A stretch of DNA of 64,000 nucleotides from Tetraselmis striata (lineage: Eukaryota > Chlorophyta > Chlorodendrophyceae > Chlorodendrales > Chlorodendraceae): assembly GCA_006384855.1 (NCBI GenBank), contig VCJN01002685.1, positions 39,079 to 103,078 on the forward strand, read 5' to 3'. The position numbers and the translations under genes were made by a program. Under the pieces are notes generated by a model, which did no database searches, was not told the origin of the DNA, and saw only the letters and a program-made list of their open reading frames with translations. Below, piece after piece: positions 43,219 to 55,100 of the stretch (positions within the stretch are counted from its first letter, which is position 1; each line of letters opens with the position of its first letter).

Positions 43219-46200
43219 ATGGAGTCCTGCATCCGATCGGTTTATCGGCTCTATCCGCGCTTCCCAATCCCGAAGATGCAAATGGACAATACGCTGTTCT
43301 GGCTCCATCTTGGTGCTTGTATGGTATTCTTCATGCAGTGTGGCTTCGCGCTACTGGAAGCCGGCGGAGTGCGGGCGAAAAACACGAAGAACATCCTCCT
43401 CAAAGTGCGGCCTACCTGTATAGTGACTTGCCTTTCTCCCTCTGCGTGGGGCTATGACTTGAGCTTCCGTGGCGACGCATCCTACTGCTGGAAATCTGCG
43501 CATGCGTACTGGGTAAAGACTGGACGATTGCGAACGTATCGAACCCGCGAAATCTAGGTTGCGAACGCGACACCACGGCGTCAGTCGTTCCCAGTAATAC
43601 CGTACAGTGCCGGTACTACAGTACGTACCCTGTTGTCGGGCGGTGTGATGCTGGTAGGTCAGATTTGAACCCCCCCCCCCCCCCCCCCCCCCCGGCTTGC
43701 CCCGCCCGGTGATTGAATATCAGGTAAAGGTATCCTACCGGTACCTTTATCCTACCCTTATCCTACCGGTATCCTATCGGTAACGGCATCCTACCGGTAT
43801 CCCGATACGGGTACCAGTCGTGACCCTTTTTGTAATACTCACACACGAGTTTAATACCGTTAGCAGGTGATTCCTGATATCGCCTTCTGCTGCTATAGCT
43901 CATGTAAATATATTTATAAAAAATGTTATTTTATTAGAATACAGATGTGTGCCCTGCCCGCCGCTGGACGAGATGACAGGTATATTAATTAACTCGCGCC
44001 GTAAGGCCGCATTTCAGTTTGAGTCATAACCGCAGTAGTCGTAAATCTACATACGGGTACTGTTTTTCTTGTACGAACCGCAGATTCGGGTGGTTAAGGT
44101 TACGGCCGGCCACACGAAAGGCGACATCCCATTTTCGGTCGCAATCGCGGACTCCAGTCTCCGCCTGCACAGTGCCCATCTCCAGCCACCTCGCTACCCG
44201 TGAGCCACAGAGCGGGAGTAGAAACGCGCGTCGACCCGTCAGGGTACTCCTTTGTGTGCGGGACGGCGGTGGGTGTGGGGAGCGGCCCATTGTCGGCCGG
44301 AGCGGCTAGTGAGGCGCAGTGCATCACGCAGTGTCGGGCGCCATCGGCCGAACCTTTGGCACCCCACCGCACTATTGCCGACAAATAGCTCCCCCCACAC
44401 CACTACCGACCGATCTCGAGTAGTGTTAGAGTCCCGTGCCGAGCCATCGTGAGCTTGTAGCGCGGTACGGTGGGACGGGGTGGGCTTGCGACCGCGCATC
44501 GCGTCGGGTGCACCCCGACGCTTTCGGAGACGGGGCAGGCGGTCACATCCTTAGGAAATATATGCTCCTTCCATACTAACCGCTCTCAGACCGGTCCACA
44601 GCGGAATGTAGAGGTCGAGAGGCAATAATCTCAAGCCATGGATGAGAGTTATTCAGGGCAAGACTTCATCTTAGTTCATATTTTTACACTGCCAACTCTT
44701 AAGTATTATATGCGGTGCAGTGGTGCGTGTGCATAAAATCGTTTTACACTAATAATACTAGCACTAATAATATCAAAAGTGAGGTAAAGTACCCCAGTGC
44801 CTCAGTGCCCAGAGATTCCGCACGTTTGCGGCCCATCGTCCATGATTAGGCGTGATTATATCCGAAGGCGTAACATCTGGATAGGACGTGTGTACCACTG
44901 GCTGACTCGCTGACTAATGCTGAGATGTGCTGACACTTGATGCGCAGAACCTGCTTGACGCCTGCATGGGCGCGATGATTTGGTATTTTTGGGATTCCCA
45001 CTGGCCTACGGCAGAGGCAATGCCTTCATCGGGGGGTCCTGGGATGCCGTGAGCGGCTGCGTAGACTACGGCACATGGCTCTTCCTGTGGTCATTTGCGG
45101 TGACCGCAGCCACAATTGTGAGCGGAGCCGTGGCAGAGCGGTGCAAGTTCATCACCTACCTCATCTACACCGTGGTGATGAGCTCATTCATCTACCCAGT
45201 GGTTGTGCACTGGACATGGTCAGACCAGGCCTGGTTATCGGCCCAGCCTGTGGGCATCATGCCAGGCAATGGCTTCAAGGACTTTGCAGGCTCGGGCGTG
45301 GTGCATGTCACTGGGGGGGTCGCTGCCCTCATGGGCGCAATCGTGATTGGCCCCCGCGTGGGTCGCTTTGACCAAGACGGCGCCGTTCTGCCTATTCCTG
45401 GGCATTCGACCACGTACTCCTGCCTGGGCTGCTTCATCCTCTGGTTTGGCTGGTATGGCTTCAACGCTGTGTCCACGATGTCGTACGGCGACATGTTCAC
45501 AGCGTCGCGAATCTGTGTGGCGACTACGCTGGCGGCCGCAGCAGGCGGGTTGACGTGTATGATAATCCATGTGCTGCACGGCAACCCGACGGACGTCATG
45601 CCTGCACTCAATGGGATCCTGGCTGGGTTGGTCAGCGTCACGGGCTCATGCAACGCCGTGGAGCCCTACGCGGCCATCGTCATTGGGGCTATTGGCGCAC
45701 CCTGCTACTACTACAGCGACAGGCTGCTGCTGCGCTTCCAGGTGCGTGTGTGTTTGGGGAATATATCCTTGGCCCTGGATTTCGTACAGCTCGGTTTATG
45801 TACCTCTAGCTTTGCGCTGGCAAGGGCCTTGGGCCAGCAACCTCAGCAAGGGAAAAAATAAGCGGGAGGCCTTTTTCGTGCTGTGTTATGGACCTCATCC
45901 TCTCGCGAGTCTCTCCATCTCTGGGGAGATGCGAAATACGTTGATATGATGCACAGTGCCCGCGGGCTAAAACTGGTATCGCATTAACAATGGCAGCCAC
46001 GCGCACTCGCATTGCTGCTTTTGCGTGGGTCACTAGCTGAGACCTGCGGAGTGTATTGATCTTGTGCCCCTGTACCCCCTCCGATTAGGTTGACGACCCC
46101 ATCGGCGCCGCTCCGGTGCACTTCTTCTGTGGCGCATGGGGCGTGCTGGCGGTGGGCCTTTTCAGCACAGAGGACTACATGGGCGGGGGGACCTGGGGTC

Positions 46201-46514
46201 TGCTGTTTGGCGGCGGTGGTCTGCAGCTCGGCATACAGCTGGCTGGGCTGGTGGCAATCGCCGCCTGGTCTGCGATTATATCCTGGGCAATGTTTAAAAT
46301 GCTGGCGAGGGCGCACTTGTTGCGTGTGATTGAGCAGGATGAGGTGGCAGGGCTGGATGTGAGCCACCACGGTGGCCCGGCATACCACGTCGACATGGAG
46401 CAAGTACCGACACCGAGGAAGAACCAGCCAGGAACATGGGCGGGGAAGAACAAGAGGACGCTCTCCAGAAGCTTCATTGCATGGGAAGACTCATCAAACC
46501 CACATCCTTTGTAG
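43219..46514 (+). CDS. AMT: Ammonium transporter, AMT1-type
   Basis: A plasma-membrane NH4+ channel/transporter of the Amt/Mep/Rh family. Exons: 43219-43404, 44948-45741, 46089-46514, giving about 468 residues, normal for AMT1. Exon 1 holds the first membrane helix and MQCGFALLEAGGVRAKNTKN, the family's N-terminal signature. Exon 2 carries the first pore histidine (GSGVVHVTGG), and exon 3 the second (APVHFFCGAWG) and the AMT1 C-terminal GLDVSHHGGPAY. Junctions have GT-AG signals and agree in phase. Reading through the start of exon 2 requires one extra T in the run 44986-44990, expected as IWYFLGFPLAYG. With everything else intact this is more likely a consensus error than a dead gene. Intron 1 (1543 bp) contains a C run, a short tandem and a LINE tail. 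Confidence 0.92.
43733..43805 (+). repeat. Short tandem repeat TATCCTACCGG in AMT intron 1
   Basis: Five to six imperfect copies of TATCCTACCGGTA, 10-14 bp each, follow a C run at 43670-43693. Related motifs occur near 38855 and 38990. Confidence 0.65.
43866..43915 (+). mobile_element. LINE 3' tail in AMT intron 1
   Basis: Contains GATATCGCCTTCTGCTGCT and AGCTCATGTAAATATAT, the family 3' end, with a 2-bp insertion. A satellite-like fragment (CCTTTTTGTAATACTCACAC) lies just upstream at 43825-43849. A TGTAA signal inside the intron could in principle cause early polyadenylation. Confidence 0.7.
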
Positions 46515-48566
46515 GCAGAATGACAGCGACTGCCCCCGCCCCCGCCCTGAGGCCAACCTCGCTCACCATGGCACGAGCTAAGCCACACGGTGAGTTAGCA
46601 CATGCGAGATTGGTATACAATTCGATTATTGCATTCCTCGGCGGCTCCGAAGTAGCGCTGATGGCAAGCAAATGTGCAGCTGGCCGTATTCAGGCACGTC
46701 AGCAGTGCTGCTTAGCAGGCAGCCCTTAGAGTATTAATAACTGCAGATTCATAGTTATTATTATTGTGGTAGAGCCAAGATTCCTTATTGTAATAATTAG
46801 ATGATTATTATCTTGGGCTAAGTCTGCAGTGGGGTATGCAAACTTACCCCAAGATCAGCCGCCGCACGTCACAGACTGAAGGTTTCATATGTGGGAACTG
46901 GCGTGATGCAGCCTGAAAGGACACGCTGCTATTGTAAATGCTGCGCTGTACCGGTGCCTGCGTATATCCAAGAACAATCTGCACCAGAGGAGCATACATA
47001 CTGACTTTTTATTTCAGCATCTCGTAATATTCAAGCGACATCATTGTCAGCAGGATTATTGTATGACAATATATAATACGAAAATGTAGAACATCAAGCT
47101 CCCCAGCCCAGCACTTGAGGATCGGTATGTCCAGTTTCTTTTTGTCTTGCATGAGTGCGCTGGCGCCCATGCAGGTGGGGCAGATTCCGGAAGTAACAAC
47201 AGCTGCGTCGCGTCGTCTAACTGTAAGGAAACTCTGTCATGTCCATTGTTTTTTCGAAATAATATTGTGACCTGTTATTTGTGTATATTGACCACAACTG
47301 CCAAGAAAATGCCCAGCACGACCCGATAGGGAACTGGGAAGAGTCACCAGCGCTACGGCGGTTAGCACGGTACTCCATCATTAATGAGTAATGTTGCGCC
47401 CGACCAGCGGCGTGGCATCGTTTGGATCGTTGTAGCACTTACTTAATACCGAGATCAATTATTGCAGTTATATACGCTGATGATACACAACTATGTAATA
47501 TCATCATATCATCATAGCGATGTGCTTTCAGAGCAATACCATCAACAGGTTGGTCGTTTGATGCCATGATGGATGGCACGTTCGGAAGTGGTAATATTTC
47601 GGAGGCACTTCCTGGACGGTAGTTTGTAAGGCTGCTTCCTGCTGATCCATATCTGCTGCTGCTGCGTCGCCGCCAAGAATAAGCGCAGCGCGCCGGTACA
47701 TCGTCAATAGTACGAGTATCCCCGATCCCCGCAAGGCGCGCCGCTGCCCAGCAGACGCCGCCGACGCCCGTTCCTATACCCGCAGTACGGGTAGCGACAT
47801 ATTGACCAATAATAACCCCACACTAGTCGCTACAGCAGTAGCAGCACTACCGCCTCGCGCGTCATTGTAGCGTAGCCCCCCCCCCCCCCCCCCCCAACCC
47901 CCCAACCCCCCTCTCTTCTCTCCACGCTAACAGTTTGCGCCGCGTACTCGTAGCGTGCGGATCAGTCAACACGCTCGGATTCAGCCGAGCGCTCATTATG
48001 TATATTTTCATCCTGAGCTCCTGATGACGGAACCGCTGTTCAATTGAGCAGCACGCAATTACCGATACTACAGGTCACAAAATCGAGGCACCCCGATTAC
48101 GAATATGAACGTAGGCTGCTCGCCAAACCACATAGAATCACTTCATATTCACTATGCGCCGTAGCCCTCATAGTGAACTTGCCACTCATAGCCCTCTTGC
48201 AATGGATTCGGCGGGGCATAGTAGTGAAAAACACATTCTCAAGTAACAGTGCTTGGAATGGATTAATCCCTATAATCTCAACTATAAAAGCAATAACAGT
48301 CGGCACATGCACCGTTATTTCCGTGCAATGTGCACTGCATCACTAATGCAGTGCACATCGCACTCCGTCACACCGCACTCCGTCAGCGGTGTTCCTGAAT
48401 AACAGAGTGGATGTTTGATGGTGCCTAGTGATTAGGTTATTTGCTGATTCCATCTCGCAGGTCATATGTAATCAAAGCAATATGGAACGCTTCCATACCG
48501 TTGTAACAATCAATTGGGTTTGCGGGTCGAAACATAAGGATTTGTTTTGTAGTCCTTATTTTGCAG
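46515..48566. other. Region between AMT and the NT-C2 gene
   Basis: Holds the AMT 3' UTR, AT-rich sequence with ATTATTAT repeats at 46735-46810, a C run at 47876-47895 and an open frame at 48044-48346 with two hydrophobic segments but no known family. Confidence 0.4.
46933..46937 (+). terminator. TGTAA, possible AMT polyadenylation signal
   Basis: First TGTAA noticed after the AMT stop codon, 419 bp downstream. The distance is long but not unusual for algal 3' UTRs. Confidence 0.35.
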
Positions 48567-48683
48567 GTTCTACCCCTTCCAATGACCGAGGGAGAGGAGC
48601 GGGAAGAGCATGCAGCGGCGGAGAAGAGGGGACTCGAGGCGGCAGAGCGACGAGGGGATTATGTGCTTGAAGATGATATGTAG
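48567..48683 (+). CDS. Orphan terminal exon, charged
   Basis: A splice acceptor TTATTTTGCAG precedes 38 codons that read VLPLPMTEGEEREEHAAAEK and RGLEAAERRGDYVLEDDM up to TAG 48681-48683. The Glu/Ala/Arg bias and clean acceptor suggest a real last exon. It could be an alternative C-terminus of the transporter upstream or the end of an unseen gene. The link is unproven. Confidence 0.3.
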   Translation, partial: VLPLPMTEGEEREEHAAAEKRGLEAAERRGDYVLEDDM

Positions 48684-49152
48684 TATACGTTTCCACAAAA
48701 TTAGTTGCTCAAATGTTTTGTCCTGGCTTCGACAAAGTTTCAGCCCCCGACGGCACAAACTACTTGCAGACAACAAGTCGGAAGATCCGTGTGATGATCG
48801 TGGTGTATTCTGATATATTTCCAGAAAGAAACAAGGTCTGTCACTCTTCGTGGGGAGGGGTAAATATCGACAACATACCGCGAACCCAAAGCGCGGATAC
48901 GCATGGTGCACTCTAACATAGTCAAGATTAGCAATTCCACAAATATAAAGGCATGGTACAATAGTGCCCTGCATGTGACCACAGGACCTGCGATGAGTGA
49001 TTGTTGCGGGACATGCTGCCACTCAGCGCGGTCGCCCTGCTGCTCGAGCAGCGGGGCATGGCGAGAGCGCACAACTGCCAGCCAACGGCAAGGCAGGGCA
49101 TTGTCGCTTCAGGAATGTACATGACCGGCAGTGCCAATTTGACGAGTGGCAC

Positions 49153-52100
49153 TCAGGACTGCTCCTTTTTGTACAGCGCCGTCTCAAGCTTGGTCATCTT
49201 GGAGGCGACGGATATGTACTTCTCCTTCTGCTTGTACAGCTCCCGCTTCAACCTGGCCACAGCCGCGGCCACGCACAGCCGCCTCAACCGGCCACCCAGC
49301 TGCGCGTCTCTACAAGTCAACGCGATTGCTTACGCCCTCTCGCCCCCAGTAAAAAAGAGGGGGTGTCATCCTTGTCTGCCCTCTGGTGGCAACCGAAAGC
49401 CGGGCGAAAGGATCAAGCTCCACTGACATGTTGTGATTGCCGACGGTTCTCGTATCACCAATACGCGAACTGACACGCAAACAAATAACAGCCTCTGCAG
49501 CATCTGCCATGCCTGCGTCGAGCTGGGAGGCGGTGAAACCAATCATTGGCGCAGTACGGAGACAGAGCGCCGACTTGCCCACAAGAACCCTTGATAAAAG
49601 CCTCAAATTGGGCTGGCATGCAACCTTATAGATCATTCATAGTTGCGCCATGGTTTCGTGTACATTGGACCTCTGACAGGCAGGGCAGGCTCTTTATTGT
49701 TTGCACTGTTCCTATTCCCGCACAGCACCTGTAGAACACTAAGTATCTCATATTACTTAAGAACTGCTGCAAGTTTATTGTTTCTGGACGCATACACATA
49801 CAGATATATTCCTATCATATATACATATCTATGGGTTGTATGCTAATATATAAGTGTTATTTACAAGGAACACATACGATGGCACGCAGCCCCATGATAG
49901 CGTCTTCGGTGCCGGGATTTTCATAGGATGTATGTCGTACACCATGGCGCTAAAATAGGAGTGCGTGTAATGGGTATGGGGATGGAGATGACGTTGGGAT
50001 GGGAATCAGCGCGCAGTGTGAGGGGGCGCGGGATGTGGAGGGCAGCGCACTTGATCCGCTCGCCCTCCATCTCCGCCACCGAGATCTTGGCCAGCGCCAG
50101 CTCCGACACGATCCGCATAAACTCCTCCTCGTTGCCGCCCGGCGCGCCGCCCTCGGCTGCGGCATCTTTGGCCGTGGGGGCGGCGCGCGCCTCTCGAGAG
50201 GGCGTGGCCTGCGCGGCGCACACCGTGCCACAGCACCCGGGCGTCAGCATCAGCGCGGGGCGTCTGAAAGGGACGCGACGCGTGGATTATTCCACGTTAG
50301 CTTACGCCCACCCCGGACGGAAAGCTAAGTTTTGCTCGGACGCAATTGCCGCTTTCAACAATCGAATGGGGCCGACGGGGCGCTCGTCCGTAGCTCGCAA
50401 GGCGCGCCGGAGCTCCACACGTGGGCGCAGCATTACCGGCAGCTCGAAAAGCAAACAACTCGCGCTTTGCAACTTGACAAGACGATGACACGATCGGCCT
50501 CGCCCGGCCGCGAGCTCCCCATCCGCGACTCGTGGAATGCGACGAATAATGAGCCGACGTGATTCGACTCATCGGGTTCAAAAAAGTTGTAAGGATTATA
50601 TCGTAAGGTGATTGAATTCGGCGATTGAGGCGTGACGAAATGTAATAACCGTTTACGTGAGGTTTTGTCGGCCAAAATCTGGGCTACTTCCAGTTTTGTT
50701 CGTCAGCGCTCGCCAGGGAGAGCCCAGGCAGGCGGGGCGCCTTCCCCCTCGTGCACCAATGCACCGGCGGCCTATCCCCGGACGGGCGTGCGTCGCGCCC
50801 ACCTTGCCGCCTCCGCCCTCTGCCAGCGACTGCTTTTTCAGGGTGCTGATCTCGCGCTCCAGCTCGGTTCGTTCGCCTGCGCGCGCCGCACGCCGCGACG
50901 GTGTCAGAGCCTTCGGCACATCAGAAACACGAGGCGTGCGAGCCCCCACCGCAGTGGTCTGCTGCTGCCCATCTTGACCTCCAAAAAATCACGTTTTTAT
51001 TTATGTAGAAGCCACTGGTTCCTTTCCAAGAAATTTCTCTTCGTATGAAATACGATGAAAAACTCAGCAAAGTTATTATCGAATGTTTTAAAAACTGTGT
51101 AAAAGCAACTGTAGATGATTGAATACTTGGGTAGTCTTTTTGAGGCATTACTTCCCCGGGGGGGGGGGGGGGGGAGGGGGGAGATGGATTCTTCCAGGCG
51201 TAAAGGCTGCTGCCAGCTAGGATGCAGGAGCCTCGTGGAAGGAGACATGCCACTTCTTTGCACTTTCGTGACGGTCGACCACACCGAACCGGTCCAACCT
51301 CGGCATTTTTTTGGGGGGGGGGGGGGGGGGGGGGGGGGGGCGGGGGGAGGTGTATGCATGTTTGTATATCTATCATGTGTATATTTATGTTGTATGGTCC
51401 AGGGAACCACGGGAGAGGGGGGAGAGGGGGGGGGGGTTGCGCACTGGCCGACTCCAGCAGCTCCCGTTCCAAAGCCAGCTTCTCGTTGACCGTCTGGATG
51501 CTGTAGCGTGAGCGGGATAGCCAATGGGGGGAAAGGGGGTGTGTCAGCACCCCAGCGTGGCGGTGAGAAAGGGGACAAGGGGGGGAGGGGGTCGACAGCA
51601 CGCTCATGTACATATATGTATATATGTATATATGAAACATGTGTACTTATGTATTCATATGTATGTATACATATATATGTATACAGATATATATGTAAAT
51701 ATATATACTGTGTTCGTGTGTGTGTTTTTTTTTTTTTTTTTTTTGGGGGGGGGGGGGGGGGGGGCGTACTTGGCGCGCTGCGCCTCGTTGGTCTTCTTCT
51801 CGAGGCGCCCCACCTCCGCATTGGCCTCCAGCAGCCGGCTCTCCAGCAGCTCCATGTCCTCCGCCGCGCGCAGCTTGAGCTCCGCCATCTCCTCCGCCGC
51901 GCGCTGCATCGCCGCCGCGTGCTTGGCGCCCGCGCGCTCCGCCGCCTTGGCGCACTCCGCCTCCAGCTGCTCCGCAAAGCTGGCCTCCAGCTCCGCGCGC
52001 GCGGCGGCCTCCTCCTCCACCTGGCGCCGCAGCCCCGCGACGCGCGAGTCGTACACCTCCTTCATCTGGGACGCCTCCTCCCCGTGCTGCCCGTTCTCCT

Positions 52101-55100
52101 GGCGGGGCGGCACGCCAGGGCGCAAGCAACCCAGGGTCAGCGCTCTGTCAGCCACGCAGGCAGGGGCAAAGCAGGGGAGCATAGGGAAATGACACGAGGA
52201 TCGCATCCCAAATCGACATCGAAAGGGACATATATATATATCCCGGGCTGTATATATATATAGGGCTTCATCCTCGGCAGCTGCGAGTGCCACTTCGACT
52301 TCCTCTCTGCCGTGTTGACTGCCATGCCACCTGTAGTGGTAATGTCAACATCTGTATTCGTGCAGACTTCCGGGGCCGGCGGAATTCCTTATCTGCATGT
52401 GTCTCATCATTTAGAATACGGTCGCATCGCCGAGATCATTGCGTGGTGGCCGGTCATCACGATTGATGCAATACATTGCCGTCAACTACTGTCAATATGC
52501 CCGTTCTTTTCGCCGACTGATCGGGCAGCATGGCACTGACTCATCAGTCCTCCCCTCAGCGCCTCATTACACCTGCCCACGCGGCTCGTATTGGCCCATG
52601 AGCAGTGCGCCATAATGATGGTACATGACGGGAGTAAGGGTGAGCAGGTAGAACCCGCGCTTTGCGGAGATAGGTTGCCGAGGATTCCGCCCTTTTCTGG
52701 CAGTTTGTTGGATTGGTGAAGCACGAGATGCAATAGCACATTTCCACAGGTCTGCATGGTACCCCAAAGTCCGACGCCCATGTCGCGATTCAAGGTGCCA
52801 TCAGCACATCTTGTTTAAGTGCTTTCACTCCGATCTCTTCCCCAGCGTATATATAAGTGGAATGCAGGCCTCACCAGCTCATACCACGATGGTGTCATGA
52901 CACGTGTGCGATAGAGCGATACCGCATGTCCCCCCCCCCCCCCCCCCCAATTGCAGCCCTTCCGCTGCGCACCTGCTCCAGCTCCACCTGTAGCTCTTCC
53001 ACCCTCGCGCTCAGCTCCGCGTTCTGCTGCTCCAGCGACTGCACGCGCTCCTCCGCCCGCCCCAGCTTGCCCTGCATGGCCTCCATCTCCACACTCTGCG
53101 CGGCCCTCGCCTCCTGTTGGCGCAACCCAGGGGGGGGGGGGGGGGGGGGGTATCACACACCATCACCAGAGGGGCGACGGTGTGTCCTCTTGCCTTTTTA
53201 CTAGAACTCCCGTTACCAGAATCACCTTCTGGCCGGTATTTGTGGGCCATGTGTATTACGTGTGACCAGTCAACATTGCCTACGTAAAGATCGGTCCTCG
53301 CCATCACACCACACCGCTGCATAGTAACAAGGACCGGACGCCGCTTAGGGTTTACGATAAGGTATAACATCGATAGTCAACGCAGTACTTAAGTGAACGT
53401 AAAAATGAAAGTAGGGTTGGACTGGAAACAAATACGGGATAATGCCCGGCTGTTATGGGTTCAGGAAAAGTCACACGTCAAACAAAAAAACGCTGATATC
53501 GCAGCTACATGTAGCAACTTGATAGAGTGGAGGTCGACGCGGCGCTTGTAGCCGCGGCTGATACGCCTAGCGCAGCTGTAGCCGCGGCTGATACGCCATA
53601 GCCTCTATGCTATGGGCGGATATCTATGAGTGAAGACATCCACCGCGGTGCACGGCGGTCCTTGTGGACAGAAAATACACGCCGCCGCGCTGTTTCGTGT
53701 GCGCTGTCGTCGCTGTGGCGCGACGTCGGCATGGCTGCGGCGCCGTCTGCGCTGTTTGTCGGAGCTTCTGGAGAGAGGCGTGCCCGGTTGCCGCGGCGCC
53801 CAAGCAAGAGCCTGGCTGGACGCGGCCACAACCTCGTGGGTGTCCGCCAGCTGCCGCCGCCGCTGCTCGGCCGCCGCCACCGCCACCTCCAGCGTGGCGC
53901 CCCGCTCGGCGGCAGCCTCCAGCTGATCCGCCAGCTCGGCGCCGCGCCGCGCCGCGCGGGTCGCCTCCTCCCCCGCGCCCACCGCCTCGCGCCGCGCCGC
54001 CTCCAGCTCGACGGCCGCGGCGCGCGCCGCCTCGCGCTGCCGCTGCAGCGCCGCCTCGCTGGCGGCCAGCTGGTCGCGCAGCCCCTCCACCAGCTCGCGC
54101 AGGCCCCCCTCTGCGCCGGCGCTGCCGCCGCCACCCGCGGCCTCGCTGGCGGCCACCAGCTGCTGGACCGCGACGGCCGCCTCGCGCTGAGACGCCGCCA
54201 GCTCCTCGGCCAGGCGTGCCTCCTCCTCCTTGCCCGCGGCCAGCTTGCTCTCCGCTGAGTCCAGCGCCGCCTGCCAGGTCAACCGCATATCCATGGTGAG
54301 GACATCATCATCATCGACAACATCACCTTCCCAGATTCTCCATGCCAAATCCTTCTTGCTGTGTGTCTCATCCTCACCGCCGGCGCACCGAGAGCTCCAT
54401 TTGACCACCCCATGGCGTGCATTCATGCTGTTCCCCCCTCATGTCTGCAGCCGACACTAAGCCTTTCCTCCCCGTCCCCCATTTATACATGGGTGCCGGC
54501 GCGGTGAGACGCACGCTGCGAATGGAAACCTGCCCTGCCTGCCAGAGGTCACGATTAGACAAAACCATGGAGAATGTTCTCATAGATTGAGAGAAGGCCC
54601 AACTTGACGCGTATTCAAAGAGTTGCTATGAGCGCGTCCGCGGCCGTATAAATGTATATGCAATGAATCAATTTGGGGGGGGGTGGGGGGGCAAGATAGA
54701 TGAAGCAACCGGGCGAGAGCAAAGGGGTTGCGGGAATACACACAAACACAGCCATATGCGTGTTTGTACACCCCCCTGCTATGCGCATCGCTGGGCGAGT
54801 GCGAGTGGGTCCGGGGGGAGGGGGGGGGGGGGGGGGGGGGGGGGGGCAGCCCACCTGCAGCTGCGCCGCTGCCCGCCGTGCCTCCTGTGCCTCTGCTCGC
54901 TGCACCTCTGCCTCCGCGCGCTGCTCTGTCGCCGTGGCCTCCGCACCCTGCTGGGCGCCCTCCGCCGCGGCCGCGCGGCCCTCTGCGGCCTCGAGCTTCT
55001 CCCGCAGCGCGGCAGCCTCCGAGGCGGTCTCGCCCGCCGCCGCCGCACGCCCAGAGCGCTCCCCGTCCAGCTCGGCGCGCAGCGCAGCCAGAGAGGCCTC

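Noticed and set aside
43655-43700. Possible minus-strand tRNA T arm (GGTTCAAATC)
   Set aside because: The neighbouring bases are a C run; no other tRNA arm can form.
53610-54299. Long open frames on the plus strand and in other minus frames
   Set aside because: They are shadows of the GC-rich coiled-coil exon 53833-54270; their Pro/Arg runs are what alternate frames of such exons give.
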